From positions 248,001 to 312,000 of the forward strand of contig NZ_JBHXHV010000004.1 of NCBI RefSeq assembly GCF_042726155.1: DNA of 64,000 nt, read 5' to 3'. This DNA comes from Leucobacter sp042726155. GTDB lineage: Bacteria; Actinomycetota; Actinomycetes; Actinomycetales; Microbacteriaceae. A model generated the notes under the pieces. That model was not told the origin of the DNA, made no database searches, and saw only the letters and a program-made list of their open reading frames with translations. Of this stretch, positions 1 through 8,097 are shown one piece after another (the first letter of the stretch is position 1; the number at the start of each line of letters is the position of its first letter). A program made the position numbers and the translations under genes.

Positions 1-261
1 CCCGGCTTGGCGGGCGAACTCGCGAGTCGCGGCTCGCTGTACGCCACCCTGCGCGACGCGTACGACGTCGTACTGGCCTCGGCAGAAGACGAGATCGGCA
101 CCGGACTCGCCGACCCAGACGACTCTGCGCGGCTCGGCATCGCGGTGGGGCAACCGCTGTTGCTGATCACACGCACGGCCCGATCCGGCACCGGAGTGCC
201 GCTCGAATTCACGCGCTCGCGCTTCCGTGGCGACCGGTTCCGGTTTCTCGCCCGAAGCTGA
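1..261 (+). CDS. GntR-family regulator, C-terminal UTRA part (5' end outside window)
   Basis: The visible 86 residues are the end of a UTRA effector-binding domain: the segment around 'GQPLLLITRTARSGTG' followed by 'LEFTRSRFRGDRFRF' is the usual closing strand pattern of GntR/HutC regulators of the DasR/NagR type. The DNA-binding half lies before the window. The gene runs toward an ABC ATPase 125 bp downstream and the amino-sugar uptake locus beyond it, so a sugar-responsive repressor of that locus is the natural reading (inference). The ligand cannot be told from this fragment. Confidence 0.8.
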   Translation, partial: PGLAGELASRGSLYATLRDAYDVVLASAEDEIGTGLADPDDSARLGIAVGQPLLLITRTARSGTGVPLEFTRSRFRGDRFRFLARS

Positions 262-386
262 CGAGGCTCTCGCCCGCCAGAACGTGCGTGCTACGCTGGC
301 CCCGTCCAACGACGGACAACCGGCAGCCGAGAGGCTGTCGACTTCACAACGGATCGTCCGGCACGTACCTGCCGGTGGAGGAAATC

Positions 387-1481
387 ATGGCAACAGTGAC
401 GTTTGAACAGGTCTCCCGCGTCTATCCCGGGGCCACGCGGCCGTCGGTTGACGGACTCGAACTCGACATCGAAGACGGCGAATTTCTCGTGCTCGTCGGC
501 CCCTCTGGCTGCGGCAAGTCGACGACGCTGCGCATGCTCGCGGGGCTCGAGGAGATCGATGGCGGGCGCATTTTGATCGGGGATCGCGATGTCACCGACA
601 CCCCGCCGAAAGATCGCGATATCGCGATGGTGTTCCAGAATTATGCGCTGTATCCGCACATGACGGTCGGCGAAAACATGGGCTTTGCCCTGAAGATCGC
701 GGGCACCCCGAAGGCGGAGCGCGAGGAGCGGGTGCGTGAGGCCGCGCGCATGCTCGACCTCGAGGAGTACCTCGACCGCAAGCCGAAGGCGCTCTCGGGC
801 GGTCAACGGCAGCGCGTGGCGATGGGTCGCGCGATTGTGCGTCAGCCGCAGGTATTCCTCATGGATGAGCCGCTGTCGAACCTTGACGCCAAGCTGCGCG
901 TGCAGACCCGCACTCAGATTGCGTCACTGCAGCGCCGACTCGGAATTACCACGGTCTACGTCACGCACGACCAGACCGAGGCGCTCACGATGGGCGACCG
1001 CATCGCGGTACTCAAGGACGGCGTGCTGCAGCAGGTTGGCACGCCCCGTGACCTCTACGGTGCGCCGGTCAACGTCTTCGTGGCGGGCTTCATTGGCTCC
1101 CCCGCGATGAACCTGCTGCCCGCGACACTCGTCGGAGAAGACGCACAGGCAGGATCGCTGACCGTTCCCATCGCAGCCGCCGTGCGCGAGCGGGCTACCG
1201 GTAGCGGGGTGACGCTCGGCATTCGCCCTGAGGACATGTCGCTCGCGGCTCCCGGCGAGCCCGGGCTGACCGTCGAGGTCGACCTGGTTGAGGAACTCGG
1301 CGCGGATGGCTACCTTTACGGGCGCATCGTGTCCGCGGGTGTCGAGGGCGTTGAAGGCGCGACCGTGGTCGCCCGCGTTGACGGCCGCACGCACCCCACG
1401 GCGGGCGACACTGTCGTGCTCGTGCCGATCGCCGAGCGCATCCACGTCTTCGACGCGGAGTCGGGCTCCCGCATCTCGTAG
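387..1481 (+). CDS. sugar ABC transporter ATP-binding protein (MsiK/UgpC type)
   Basis: A 364-residue ATPase of the CUT1 carbohydrate class. Walker A GPSGCGKST lies at about residues 38-46, the Q-loop at Q84, the LSGGQ signature at 136-140, Walker B VFLMDEP at 156-162 and the switch His at H194; the last 120 residues form the OB/TOBE regulatory domain typical of MalK/UgpC/MsiK. The ATG at 387 has a good Shine-Dalgarno (GGTGGAGG) and begins the family's standard N-terminus; the open frame upstream is spurious. The permease operon at 3.2-6.6 kb has no ATPase of its own, so this protein is the likely energiser, possibly shared by several sugar importers as MsiK is in Streptomyces (inference). 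Confidence 0.92.
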   Translation: MATVTFEQVSRVYPGATRPSVDGLELDIEDGEFLVLVGPSGCGKSTTLRMLAGLEEIDGGRILIGDRDVTDTPPKDRDIAMVFQNYALYPHMTVGENMGFALKIAGTPKAEREERVREAARMLDLEEYLDRKPKALSGGQRQRVAMGRAIVRQPQVFLMDEPLSNLDAKLRVQTRTQIASLQRRLGITTVYVTHDQTEALTMGDRIAVLKDGVLQQVGTPRDLYGAPVNVFVAGFIGSPAMNLLPATLVGEDAQAGSLTVPIAAAVRERATGSGVTLGIRPEDMSLAAPGEPGLTVEVDLVEELGADGYLYGRIVSAGVEGVEGATVVARVDGRTHPTAGDTVVLVPIAERIHVFDAESGSRIS

Positions 1482-1622
1482 TCGGGCGGGGGGCGGGCTA
1501 CTCCCCGAGCCCCGCGCTCTTCCGCGCTCGCGCTCTCGCGCCTTCTGCGCCCTTCGCACCCTTCGTGCGCTTCGCGCTCTGCGCGCTCTTCGCGCTCGCT
1601 CTTTCTGCGCCTGTGCGCTTTT
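1482..1622. other. low-complexity intergenic segment
   Basis: From about 1510 to 1620 the DNA is a run of short imperfect CGCGCTCTT/CGCTCGC-type motifs with strong pyrimidine bias on the plus strand. No plausible gene is present. It separates the ATPase from the hairpin at 1623 and from the ROK regulator. Confidence 0.6.
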
Positions 1623-1676
1623 CTGTGGTCGCAAATGATCCCTTCACCCAGCTGATCGGATCATTTGCGACCACAG
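1623..1676. repeat. perfect 19-bp inverted repeat with 16-nt loop
   Basis: The left arm 1623-1641 and right arm 1658-1676 are exact reverse complements, with core CGCAAATGATCC. No T-run follows on either strand, so it is not a canonical intrinsic terminator. A related long hairpin with core CGCAAATGGTCC occurs at 61627-61696, which suggests a dispersed element rather than a one-off structure. Confidence 0.85.
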
Positions 1677-1743
1677 TTGCGTGTGCCTGCGCCGCGCTCC
1701 CCCGACCGCGGCCTCACCCGGACCGCGGCCTCACCCCGCTGAG

Positions 1744-1814
1744 CACGAGTGTTGGCGCCGAGAACGAGGGGAAAATGGGCGAGAATTCCCTCGCGCTCGG
1801 TTGAGACCCTCGTG
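1744..1814. repeat. nested palindromic CGAGGG-type repeat
   Basis: Successive motifs CACGAG, GCCGAG and CGAGGG on the left are answered in reverse order by CCCTCG, CTCGG and CTCGTG on the right, giving an imperfect palindrome about 71 bp long centred near 1779. The motif CCCTCGTGTTC recurs in the array downstream of the sulfhydrylase gene at 52.5 kb. Noncoding; function unknown. Confidence 0.55.
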
Positions 1815-1929
1815 TTCACGGGGGGAGGCGGGCGGGCGCGGCGAGCACGAGCGGGCGAGCGGGCGAGCGCGCAAGGCGAGCGCGCGCGGTCACGGTTCGG
1901 TTACGGGGGCGAACTTTTACGCGCAGGGG

Positions 1930-1965
1930 TTGCTTTTAATTAGTTCGTTAGCTTTACTAACTCTC
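1930..1965 (+). promoter_or_regulatory. promoter and candidate operator of the ROK repressor
   Basis: An AT-rich island in otherwise GC-rich DNA. TTGCTT at 1930-1935, a 17-bp spacer and TTTACT at 1953-1958 make a plausible sigma-A promoter that would start transcription at or next to the ATG at 1966 (leaderless). The palindrome GTTAG-N5-CTAAC (1947-1961) covers the -10 box, the expected place for an autorepressor to bind. Inferred from sequence only. Confidence 0.55.
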
Positions 1966-3162
1966 ATGACGGTTGCAATGTCGCACCCCGGATTCAATTC
2001 CGGCGCACTCCCACCCCTGCCGAACTCGGCGGCGTTCGGCGCGCGCCTCACGCGAAGCGGGCAGGGCGCGACCCCCGGTGACGCGAAGCTCCACAACCGC
2101 ACGCTGGTGCTGCAGACCCTCTACTCGGTCGGCGCGATGAGCCGCGCCGACCTTGCTCGCGCAACCGGCCTCACAAAGGTCACCGTCTCTGGCCTGGTGG
2201 GCGAGCTCATCGCGGACGGGCTGCTTCGCGAACTCGGCCTGCAAGAGTCGCAGCGCCCAGGCAAGCCGGCGATCCTCGTCGATCTCGCCCGCGACGCGTT
2301 CGCAGTGATCGCGCTCGACCTCAGCGACCACCGCGTCTTCCGCGGCGCACTGCTCGATCTCACCGGGCACGTCATCGACCGCGCGAGCGCTCCGCTCGAC
2401 GGCGCGATGGGCGACGTCGCCGTCGAACTTGCCATCTCGCTCGCGCTCGACCTCGCGTCGCGCACGACCGTTCCGCTCATTGGGCTCGGGGTCGGCACCC
2501 CCGGCGTCGTCGATGACGCCGGTACCGTACGCACGGCGGCGAATCTCGGCTGGGAACAGGTCGACCTGCAGCGCCAGCTCGGCGAGCGCACTGGCCTACC
2601 GACCGTCGTCGCGAACGACGCGAACCTCGCCGCGCTTGCGGAGTCGAGCTTCGGTGATTCGAGCGACGATTTCATCGTGATCACGATCGGGCACGGTGTC
2701 GGATCGGGCCTGATCATCGGCGGCCGACCCGTCACAGGCACGCGCTTCGCCTCCGGCGAGATCGGGCAGGTCATGGTCGGCACCGACCTCGGGCTCGAGG
2801 CCCCGTACGCCCGCGAACAAGTGCTTGAGCACTGGCTGTCCGTGCCGTCGCTGAACGCCGCACTAGCGGCCGAATCCGATAAGGATGATGCCCGCGAGCG
2901 TGTACTGCGTGAGGCCGGCTACCGGCTCGGCATCGCGCTCGCACCCGTCGTCGGCGTCTTGAACCTCGCTGAGGTCGTACTCGCCGGGCCGCTCGAACTC
3001 ATCGAGGGCACGCTCGCCGAAGCGACACTTGAAATTCTGCGCAGGCGCACGATGCCTGATTCGCACAACGATCTCATCATTCGCACGTCGATGCAGGGCG
3101 ACGACCTGATCTTGCGCGGCGCGGTCGCGATCGTGCTGCACGCCCAGCTCGGCGTCGTGTAG
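1966..3162 (+). CDS. ROK-family transcriptional repressor
   Basis: About 398 residues: a winged HTH at residues 42-95 ('MSRADLARATGLTKVTVSGL') followed by a ROK sugar-kinase-like domain. NagC/XylR-type proteins of this kind bind a sugar or sugar phosphate and repress uptake genes. Oddly, the CxCGxxGC zinc motif normally found after the EIGH segment is missing: EIGQ is followed by a cysteine-free stretch (APYAREQVLEHW). The start at 1966 fits a leaderless transcript; ATG 1978 is the alternative. The solute-binding protein begins 81 bp downstream on the same strand, so this is probably the local regulator of the sugar locus (inference). Confidence 0.85.
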   Translation: MTVAMSHPGFNSGALPPLPNSAAFGARLTRSGQGATPGDAKLHNRTLVLQTLYSVGAMSRADLARATGLTKVTVSGLVGELIADGLLRELGLQESQRPGKPAILVDLARDAFAVIALDLSDHRVFRGALLDLTGHVIDRASAPLDGAMGDVAVELAISLALDLASRTTVPLIGLGVGTPGVVDDAGTVRTAANLGWEQVDLQRQLGERTGLPTVVANDANLAALAESSFGDSSDDFIVITIGHGVGSGLIIGGRPVTGTRFASGEIGQVMVGTDLGLEAPYAREQVLEHWLSVPSLNAALAAESDKDDARERVLREAGYRLGIALAPVVGVLNLAEVVLAGPLELIEGTLAEATLEILRRRTMPDSHNDLIIRTSMQGDDLILRGAVAIVLHAQLGVV

Positions 3163-3243
3163 CACCCGGCCACACGGCAACACACACTCCGCACCACCAC
3201 CGACATCCACCGCCCACGTCGGGCACACTGAAAGGAAACCACC

Positions 3244-4590
3244 ATGAAGAGAAAGCTCACTGGCCTCGCCGCAGCGGCCATGGCTTCCGCTCTCCTGTTC
3301 ACCGGTTGCAGCCAGGGATCTTCGGCGAGCCCCACCGACGGCGAGGGAAAGACGGTCACCCTGTGGCTGGTCGGCAGCGATACCCCCGATGAACTGCGCG
3401 ACTACCTCACCACGGAATTCAACGATCGCACCGGCGCGACGCTGAAGATCGAGGAGCAGGGCTGGGGCGACGTCGTCACGAAGCTCACGACCTCGCTTCC
3501 GGATGCGAACAATACGCCCGACGTGACCGAGATCGGCAACACGCAGTCGCCGACGTTCACGAACGTTGGTGCGTTCCTCGACATCAGCGACATGTATGAC
3601 GAACTGGGCGGCGATGACCTCATCCCGTCGTTCGTCGAGGTCGGCGCGGTCGACGGCGCGAACTACACGCTTCCCTACTACTTCGGCTCGCGCTACATGT
3701 TCTATCGCAAAGACGTGTGGTCGGCGGCCGGTGTCGAGGTACCGAAGACGCTCGACGAGTTCAACGCTGCGGTCAAGACGATCACCGAGAAGAATCCGAA
3801 GGGCATCGACGGGTTCTCCGGGTTCTATCTCGGCGGCCAGGACTGGCGCGATGGCATCTCGTGGATCTTCGCGAACGGCGGCGAAATCGCCGAGTTGCAA
3901 GACGATGGTAAGTGGAAGGCGACGCTCGACTCCCCCGAATCGCTCGAGGGCATGAAGCAGCTCCAGCAGATCTACCGCACCGCTTCGAACGCCCCCAACG
4001 ACGCGAAGGACGCGAATCAGTACCAGTACCTGAACGACTCCGATCAGGTCAAGGACGAAGCCGGCAACGTCAGCGGCGATCTGTCGCTCTCTGCAGCGAC
4101 GATCATGGCCCCGGGCTGGGCGCACTGGTCGATCGGCGATCTCGTCGAGGGCGAGGACGGCGAGCCCGCCCGCGAGTGGAACGACGATGTGTTCGGTACC
4201 TTCGTGCTCCCCGGCACCGACGGCACACCGGCCCCGATCTTCGCGGGCGGCTCGAACATCGGCATCTCCGCGAAGTCGAAGGAGCCGGAGCTCTCGAAGG
4301 AGCTGCTGCGCATCATCTTCTCCGAGGAGTACCAGACGATGCTCGGCGAGAACGGCCTCGGCCCGGCGAACCAGCAGTACGCGTCATCGCTCGGCGACGA
4401 TCAGTTCGCGAAGGCGCTCGTTGAGTCGGCCTCGAACTCGAAGTTGACCCCCGCCGCTCCAGGCTGGGCTGCGGTCGAGGCGAAGAGTGTCATGGAGGAG
4501 TTCTTCTCCAAGATCCGCGATACCGAAGACCTTGAGGGCCTCGCTGTTGACACGAACAAGAAGCTCGACGCGCTCCTCAATCTGAAGTAA
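3244..4590 (+). CDS. sugar ABC transporter substrate-binding lipoprotein
   Basis: A 448-residue extracellular solute-binding protein, family 1. It has a lipoprotein signal peptide (MKRK, then a hydrophobic stretch, lipobox FTGC with C22), and the mature part opens with 'VTLWLVGSDTPDELRDYL', the usual first strand of carbohydrate-binding SBPs. A strong RBS (AAAGGAAACC) precedes ATG 3244. It is tethered outside the membrane and feeds the two permeases downstream. The NagZ-like hydrolase and ROK kinase in the same run of genes suggest an amino sugar or short beta-linked oligosaccharide as ligand (inference). A stem-loop follows the gene. Confidence 0.93.
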   Translation: MKRKLTGLAAAAMASALLFTGCSQGSSASPTDGEGKTVTLWLVGSDTPDELRDYLTTEFNDRTGATLKIEEQGWGDVVTKLTTSLPDANNTPDVTEIGNTQSPTFTNVGAFLDISDMYDELGGDDLIPSFVEVGAVDGANYTLPYYFGSRYMFYRKDVWSAAGVEVPKTLDEFNAAVKTITEKNPKGIDGFSGFYLGGQDWRDGISWIFANGGEIAELQDDGKWKATLDSPESLEGMKQLQQIYRTASNAPNDAKDANQYQYLNDSDQVKDEAGNVSGDLSLSAATIMAPGWAHWSIGDLVEGEDGEPAREWNDDVFGTFVLPGTDGTPAPIFAGGSNIGISAKSKEPELSKELLRIIFSEEYQTMLGENGLGPANQQYASSLGDDQFAKALVESASNSKLTPAAPGWAAVEAKSVMEEFFSKIRDTEDLEGLAVDTNKKLDALLNLK

Positions 4591-4657
4591 CTGCGCGAGC
4601 ACACGCCCCACGAAACACGCACCACGCACCACGCACCACGCAGTAGTCATCGGACCC

Positions 4658-4692
4658 CGGCTGGGGCGCGCGCTCGTCGCGCACCCCAGCCG
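4658..4692 (+). terminator. intercistronic stem-loop after the SBP gene
   Basis: Arms 4658-4671 and 4679-4692 pair at 13 of 14 positions around a 7-nt loop. No T-run follows and the permease starts 32 bp later. This position and shape match the mRNA-stabilising or attenuating hairpin known between malE and malF-type genes, which keeps binding protein in excess over permease. The preceding 30 bp hold short CACCACG microrepeats. Confidence 0.6.
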
Positions 4693-4724
4693 CAATCCGG
4701 CATCGTTCTTCAGAAAGGCGCGAC

Positions 4725-5642
4725 ATGAGCCGCACCGTCGTGACCCCGAAGCGTCGTCGCTTCCGCATCACTCCCTATGCTCTGCTGCTCCCGGCGACAC
4801 TCGTCGTGCTGCTGGCGCTCGGCTACCCGATCATCTGGCAGGTGATCACATCGATGCAGCACTTCGGCCTCGCTCAGCAGTTCGGCCAGGCGCCGGAGTG
4901 GGTGTGGTTCGACAACTACGTCACACTGTTCACCAACCCGACAACCTGGCTCGTCGTGGCGCGATCCGTCGCCTTCTGTCTCGTGACGGCGGCCGTCACC
5001 ATGGTGATCGGCATCGCGGTCGCACTGCTGATGCAGGTCGTGCCTGCCGGTGTGCGCATCGCGCTACAGATCGCACTGCTGCTCGCTTGGGCCACCCCCG
5101 TGGTCGCCGCAATGACGATCTGGAACTGGATCTTCGACTGGCGACGGGGTCTCGTCAATTGGCTACTGACGTCGATCGGCATCCCTGCCCAGAATCACAA
5201 CTGGCTGCAGGAACCCCTCACGTTCTTTCTGGTCGCGCTCATCATCGTGGTGTGGATGAGCATGCCGTTCGTCGCATTCTCCATTTACGCCGGACTCACT
5301 CAGGTCTCTGGCGAGGTACTCGAGGCAGCGCAGATGGATGGCGCGAACCCGTGGCAGCGGTTCCGCTACATCATCGTGCCGCTGATCAAACCAGTGCTCG
5401 GCATCGTGATGCTGCTGCAGATCATCTGGGATCTGCGCGTCTTCACGCAGGTCAAGCTGCTGCAGGATCGCGGTTCGATCGCCAGTCAGACCGACGTGCT
5501 CGGCACCTACATTTATCAGCTCGGCATCGGCTCAAGCGATTTCGCTATGGCGAGCGCAATGTCGATCTTTGTGCTGCTGCTCACGATCGCACTCAGCTGG
5601 GCCTACGTGCGCAATCTCCTGAAGGAGGATGAGGAAGCATGA
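4725..5642 (+). CDS. sugar ABC transporter permease, MalF-like
   Basis: A 305-residue inner-membrane permease of the BPD_transp_1 fold with about six transmembrane helices; the first spans roughly residues 17-38. The cytoplasmic EAA loop that docks on the ATPase is visible as 'EVLEAAQMDGANPWQRF' followed by a hydrophobic helix. ATG 4725 is preceded by AGAAAGGCG. The stop overlaps the start of the second permease (ATGA), so the pair is translationally coupled and expected to form the heterodimeric channel. Confidence 0.92.
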   Translation: MSRTVVTPKRRRFRITPYALLLPATLVVLLALGYPIIWQVITSMQHFGLAQQFGQAPEWVWFDNYVTLFTNPTTWLVVARSVAFCLVTAAVTMVIGIAVALLMQVVPAGVRIALQIALLLAWATPVVAAMTIWNWIFDWRRGLVNWLLTSIGIPAQNHNWLQEPLTFFLVALIIVVWMSMPFVAFSIYAGLTQVSGEVLEAAQMDGANPWQRFRYIIVPLIKPVLGIVMLLQIIWDLRVFTQVKLLQDRGSIASQTDVLGTYIYQLGIGSSDFAMASAMSIFVLLLTIALSWAYVRNLLKEDEEA

Positions 5643-6577
5643 CCGCTATGCACCAACCCCAGACCCGGGCCGCGTCTCAGGGTCCGACGACCGTCACCAT
5701 GACTGCACCGGTCGAACTGATTCGATCGCGCGGGAGATTTCGTCCGCGCGGCGTGCGGAAGCTCCTCCTGTCGATCATCGCGATCATCGTCGCGATCTTC
5801 TGGGTCTTCCCCGTGTACTGGATGCTCAATTCTTCCCTGCTCCCCAGCGTCGTGCTCGATCAGTCGACCCCGCGGCTCCTGCCCATCGGCGGATCTTTCC
5901 GCAACTTCGGCTCGGTACTCGCCGACGGCTCATTTGTGCGCTCGCTCGGTGTGAGTCTGTTGGTCGCCGGGATCGCGGTCGTGTGCTGCCTGCTTTTCGC
6001 CTTCCTCGCAGCGCTGGCCATCAGTCGCTTCCGTTTCCGCGGGCGGCGCAGCTTCGTGCTCGCGGTGCTCTTCATCCAGATGCTGCCCGCCGAGGGCATG
6101 TTCATCGCACAGTACAAGCTGATGGGCTCGCTGAACCTACTGAACTCCGTCATCGGGGTGAGCGTGATCTACATCGCTGCCGTCGTGCCCTTCACCATCT
6201 GGATGCTGCGCGGCTTCGTCGCGGGCATCCCCGCGGACCTCGAAGAGGCTGCAATGGTCGACGGGCTTAGCCGCACCCAGGCGTTCCTCCGCATCACCTT
6301 CCCGCTCCTCGCACCGGGGCTCGTGGCGAGCGGCGTCTACGCCTTCTTGCAAGCGTGGAATGAATTCACCGTTGCGCTCGTACTGCTGCAAGATTCGAGC
6401 ACGCAAACGCTCCCTCTGTGGCTACGCGGCTTCATTCAGCAGTCGGCCTCCCGCGCAATTGATTGGGGCGAGGTGATGGCGGCCTCGACACTCGTCGCGG
6501 TGCCGGTCATCATCTTCTTCCTCTTTGTCCAGGGCCGCATGACGAGCGGCCTGGTGAGCGGAGCGGTCAAGGGATGA
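5639..6577 (+). CDS. sugar ABC transporter permease, MalG-like
   Basis: A 312-residue partner permease. Its EAA loop reads 'ADLEEAAMVDGLSRTQAF' and the protein ends with a C-terminal transmembrane helix and short tail as in MalG-type subunits. The longer N-terminal cytoplasmic segment (about residues 1-38) contains no recognised domain. It overlaps both neighbours by ATGA, so permease and downstream hydrolase are made together. Confidence 0.92.
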   Translation: MTAMHQPQTRAASQGPTTVTMTAPVELIRSRGRFRPRGVRKLLLSIIAIIVAIFWVFPVYWMLNSSLLPSVVLDQSTPRLLPIGGSFRNFGSVLADGSFVRSLGVSLLVAGIAVVCCLLFAFLAALAISRFRFRGRRSFVLAVLFIQMLPAEGMFIAQYKLMGSLNLLNSVIGVSVIYIAAVVPFTIWMLRGFVAGIPADLEEAAMVDGLSRTQAFLRITFPLLAPGLVASGVYAFLQAWNEFTVALVLLQDSSTQTLPLWLRGFIQQSASRAIDWGEVMAASTLVAVPVIIFFLFVQGRMTSGLVSGAVKG

Positions 6578-8097
6578 GCGAGCTCAGACGGGCTATCCGA
6601 GCGACGCTCATGCCCGGCTTCACGGGTCTCGAAGCACCCGAGTGGGTCTTCGCTGCGATTGAGCAGGGTGTGCGGTCCTTCTGTATCTACGGTGACAATG
6701 TGCAGGATCGCACACAACTCACCCAGCTCGGCGCTGCCCTGCGTGCCGCGAACCCCGAACTGATCCTCGCAATAGATGAGGAGGGCGGAGAGGTCACACG
6801 CCTGCACTACCGCGAGGGATCCCCCTACCCGAGCGCAGCCGTGCTCGGCCGCATCGATGATCCCGCGTACACCGAACGAGTCGGAGCGCGCGTGGCGCGC
6901 AGTCTGTTGGGTGTCGGTTTCGACCTGGCGCTCGGCCCCGTTGCCGACGTCAACAGCGATCCGCGCAATCCGGTGATCGGCACACGCAGTTTTGGCGCGG
7001 ATCCCGAACTGGTATCCCGTCACGTCGCAGCTTGGGTGCGGGGCGTGCAGCGCGCGGGCGCAACCGCGTGCGCGAAGCACTTCCCGGGCCACGGCGCGAC
7101 CACTCTCGATTCCCACCTCGATCTCCCCATCGTCGCTGACACCGCAGCGGTGATCGCACAGCGCGATCTACCGCCGTTCGCCGCGGCGATCGACGAGGGC
7201 GTCGGGGCGATCATGACCTCGCACATCTTGCTGCCCGAGATCGATCCGAATCAGCCCGCGACCTTCAGCCCGACCATTTTGCAGGGCATGCTGCGCGAAC
7301 AATTCGGATTCGCCGGAGTCATCGTCTCGGATGCCCTCGACATGAGCGGCGCGACCAATGGCATCGACATTCCCGAGGCCGTCGTTCGCGCGCTCGCGGC
7401 CGGATGCGACCTGCTCTGCCTCGGTATCGGCTCGTCGCCCGAACTGCTCCGCGACATCGAGGAGCGAGTCATCACCGCGATCGCGAGCGGACGTCTCTCG
7501 GAGGCGCGCGTATTTGAGGCTGAAGCGAACACTGCTGCGCTCGCCGCAGCCCGGCCGCTGCTCGGCACGGCACTCACAGAGGCTGATCCGAGCTCACCCA
7601 CTCACACGGAGACCGAGCGCATCGCCGCGAGTTTCAGCGGTTCGGACGCGGCGCGCGCCTGGATCGCTGCGCACCCGGAGGCCGCGGTACTGCGCGTCGA
7701 AAGCGAATCGAATCAGGCCGTTGGCAACACCCCGTGGGGACCGTTCGCGCCCGCCGCCGCACGCCTCTCTGGCTCGCGAGGGGCCTGTGCGACGTTCTCC
7801 CCGTCGTACACCGCATCGGTCTCCGTGGACTCGCCACGGCCATGGCGAGTGAGGGCGGATGCGGCCGCCGAAGCCGAAGAAATTTCTGATGCCGGCTGCG
7901 TAATTATCGGGCGTGACCTGCACCGCCACGCGTTCGCTCGTGCCGGCATCGACGCGCTGCGGAAGGCCGGGCGCGATCTGCTCGTCGTGGAAATGGGGTG
8001 GCCCGGCCCGGCCGAATACGCCGACGTCGCGACGTTCGGTTCGACCGCGCTCGTCGGCTCAGCTCTCCTCACACTGATTGAAGAGGACCCCTCATGA
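6574..8097 (+). CDS. GH3 beta-N-acetylhexosaminidase, NagZ-like
   Basis: A 507-residue glycoside hydrolase family 3 protein with no signal peptide, so it is cytoplasmic. The NagZ hallmark KHFPGHG (168-174) followed by D179 and H181 supplies the His/Asp general acid-base dyad, and D253 in SDALDM is the nucleophile. This points to removal of terminal GlcNAc-type sugars from imported chito-oligosaccharides or muropeptide fragments rather than to a beta-glucosidase. The C-terminal 180 residues form a second alpha/beta domain, longer than in E. coli NagZ and like Bacillus-type NagZ. The start at 6574 overlaps the permease stop and the stop overlaps the kinase start. Confidence 0.85.
   Translation: MSELRRAIRATLMPGFTGLEAPEWVFAAIEQGVRSFCIYGDNVQDRTQLTQLGAALRAANPELILAIDEEGGEVTRLHYREGSPYPSAAVLGRIDDPAYTERVGARVARSLLGVGFDLALGPVADVNSDPRNPVIGTRSFGADPELVSRHVAAWVRGVQRAGATACAKHFPGHGATTLDSHLDLPIVADTAAVIAQRDLPPFAAAIDEGVGAIMTSHILLPEIDPNQPATFSPTILQGMLREQFGFAGVIVSDALDMSGATNGIDIPEAVVRALAAGCDLLCLGIGSSPELLRDIEERVITAIASGRLSEARVFEAEANTAALAAARPLLGTALTEADPSSPTHTETERIAASFSGSDAARAWIAAHPEAAVLRVESESNQAVGNTPWGPFAPAAARLSGSRGACATFSPSYTASVSVDSPRPWRVRADAAAEAEEISDAGCVIIGRDLHRHAFARAGIDALRKAGRDLLVVEMGWPGPAEYADVATFGSTALVGSALLTLIEEDPS

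Noticed and set aside
1623..1676. rho-independent terminator of the ABC ATPase gene
   Set aside because: It is 141 bp past the stop, has a 16-nt loop and no T-run on either strand.
2863..4125. 420-codon minus-strand open frame over the ROK and SBP genes
   Set aside because: Spans two real genes and the promoter gap; composition typical of a shadow frame.
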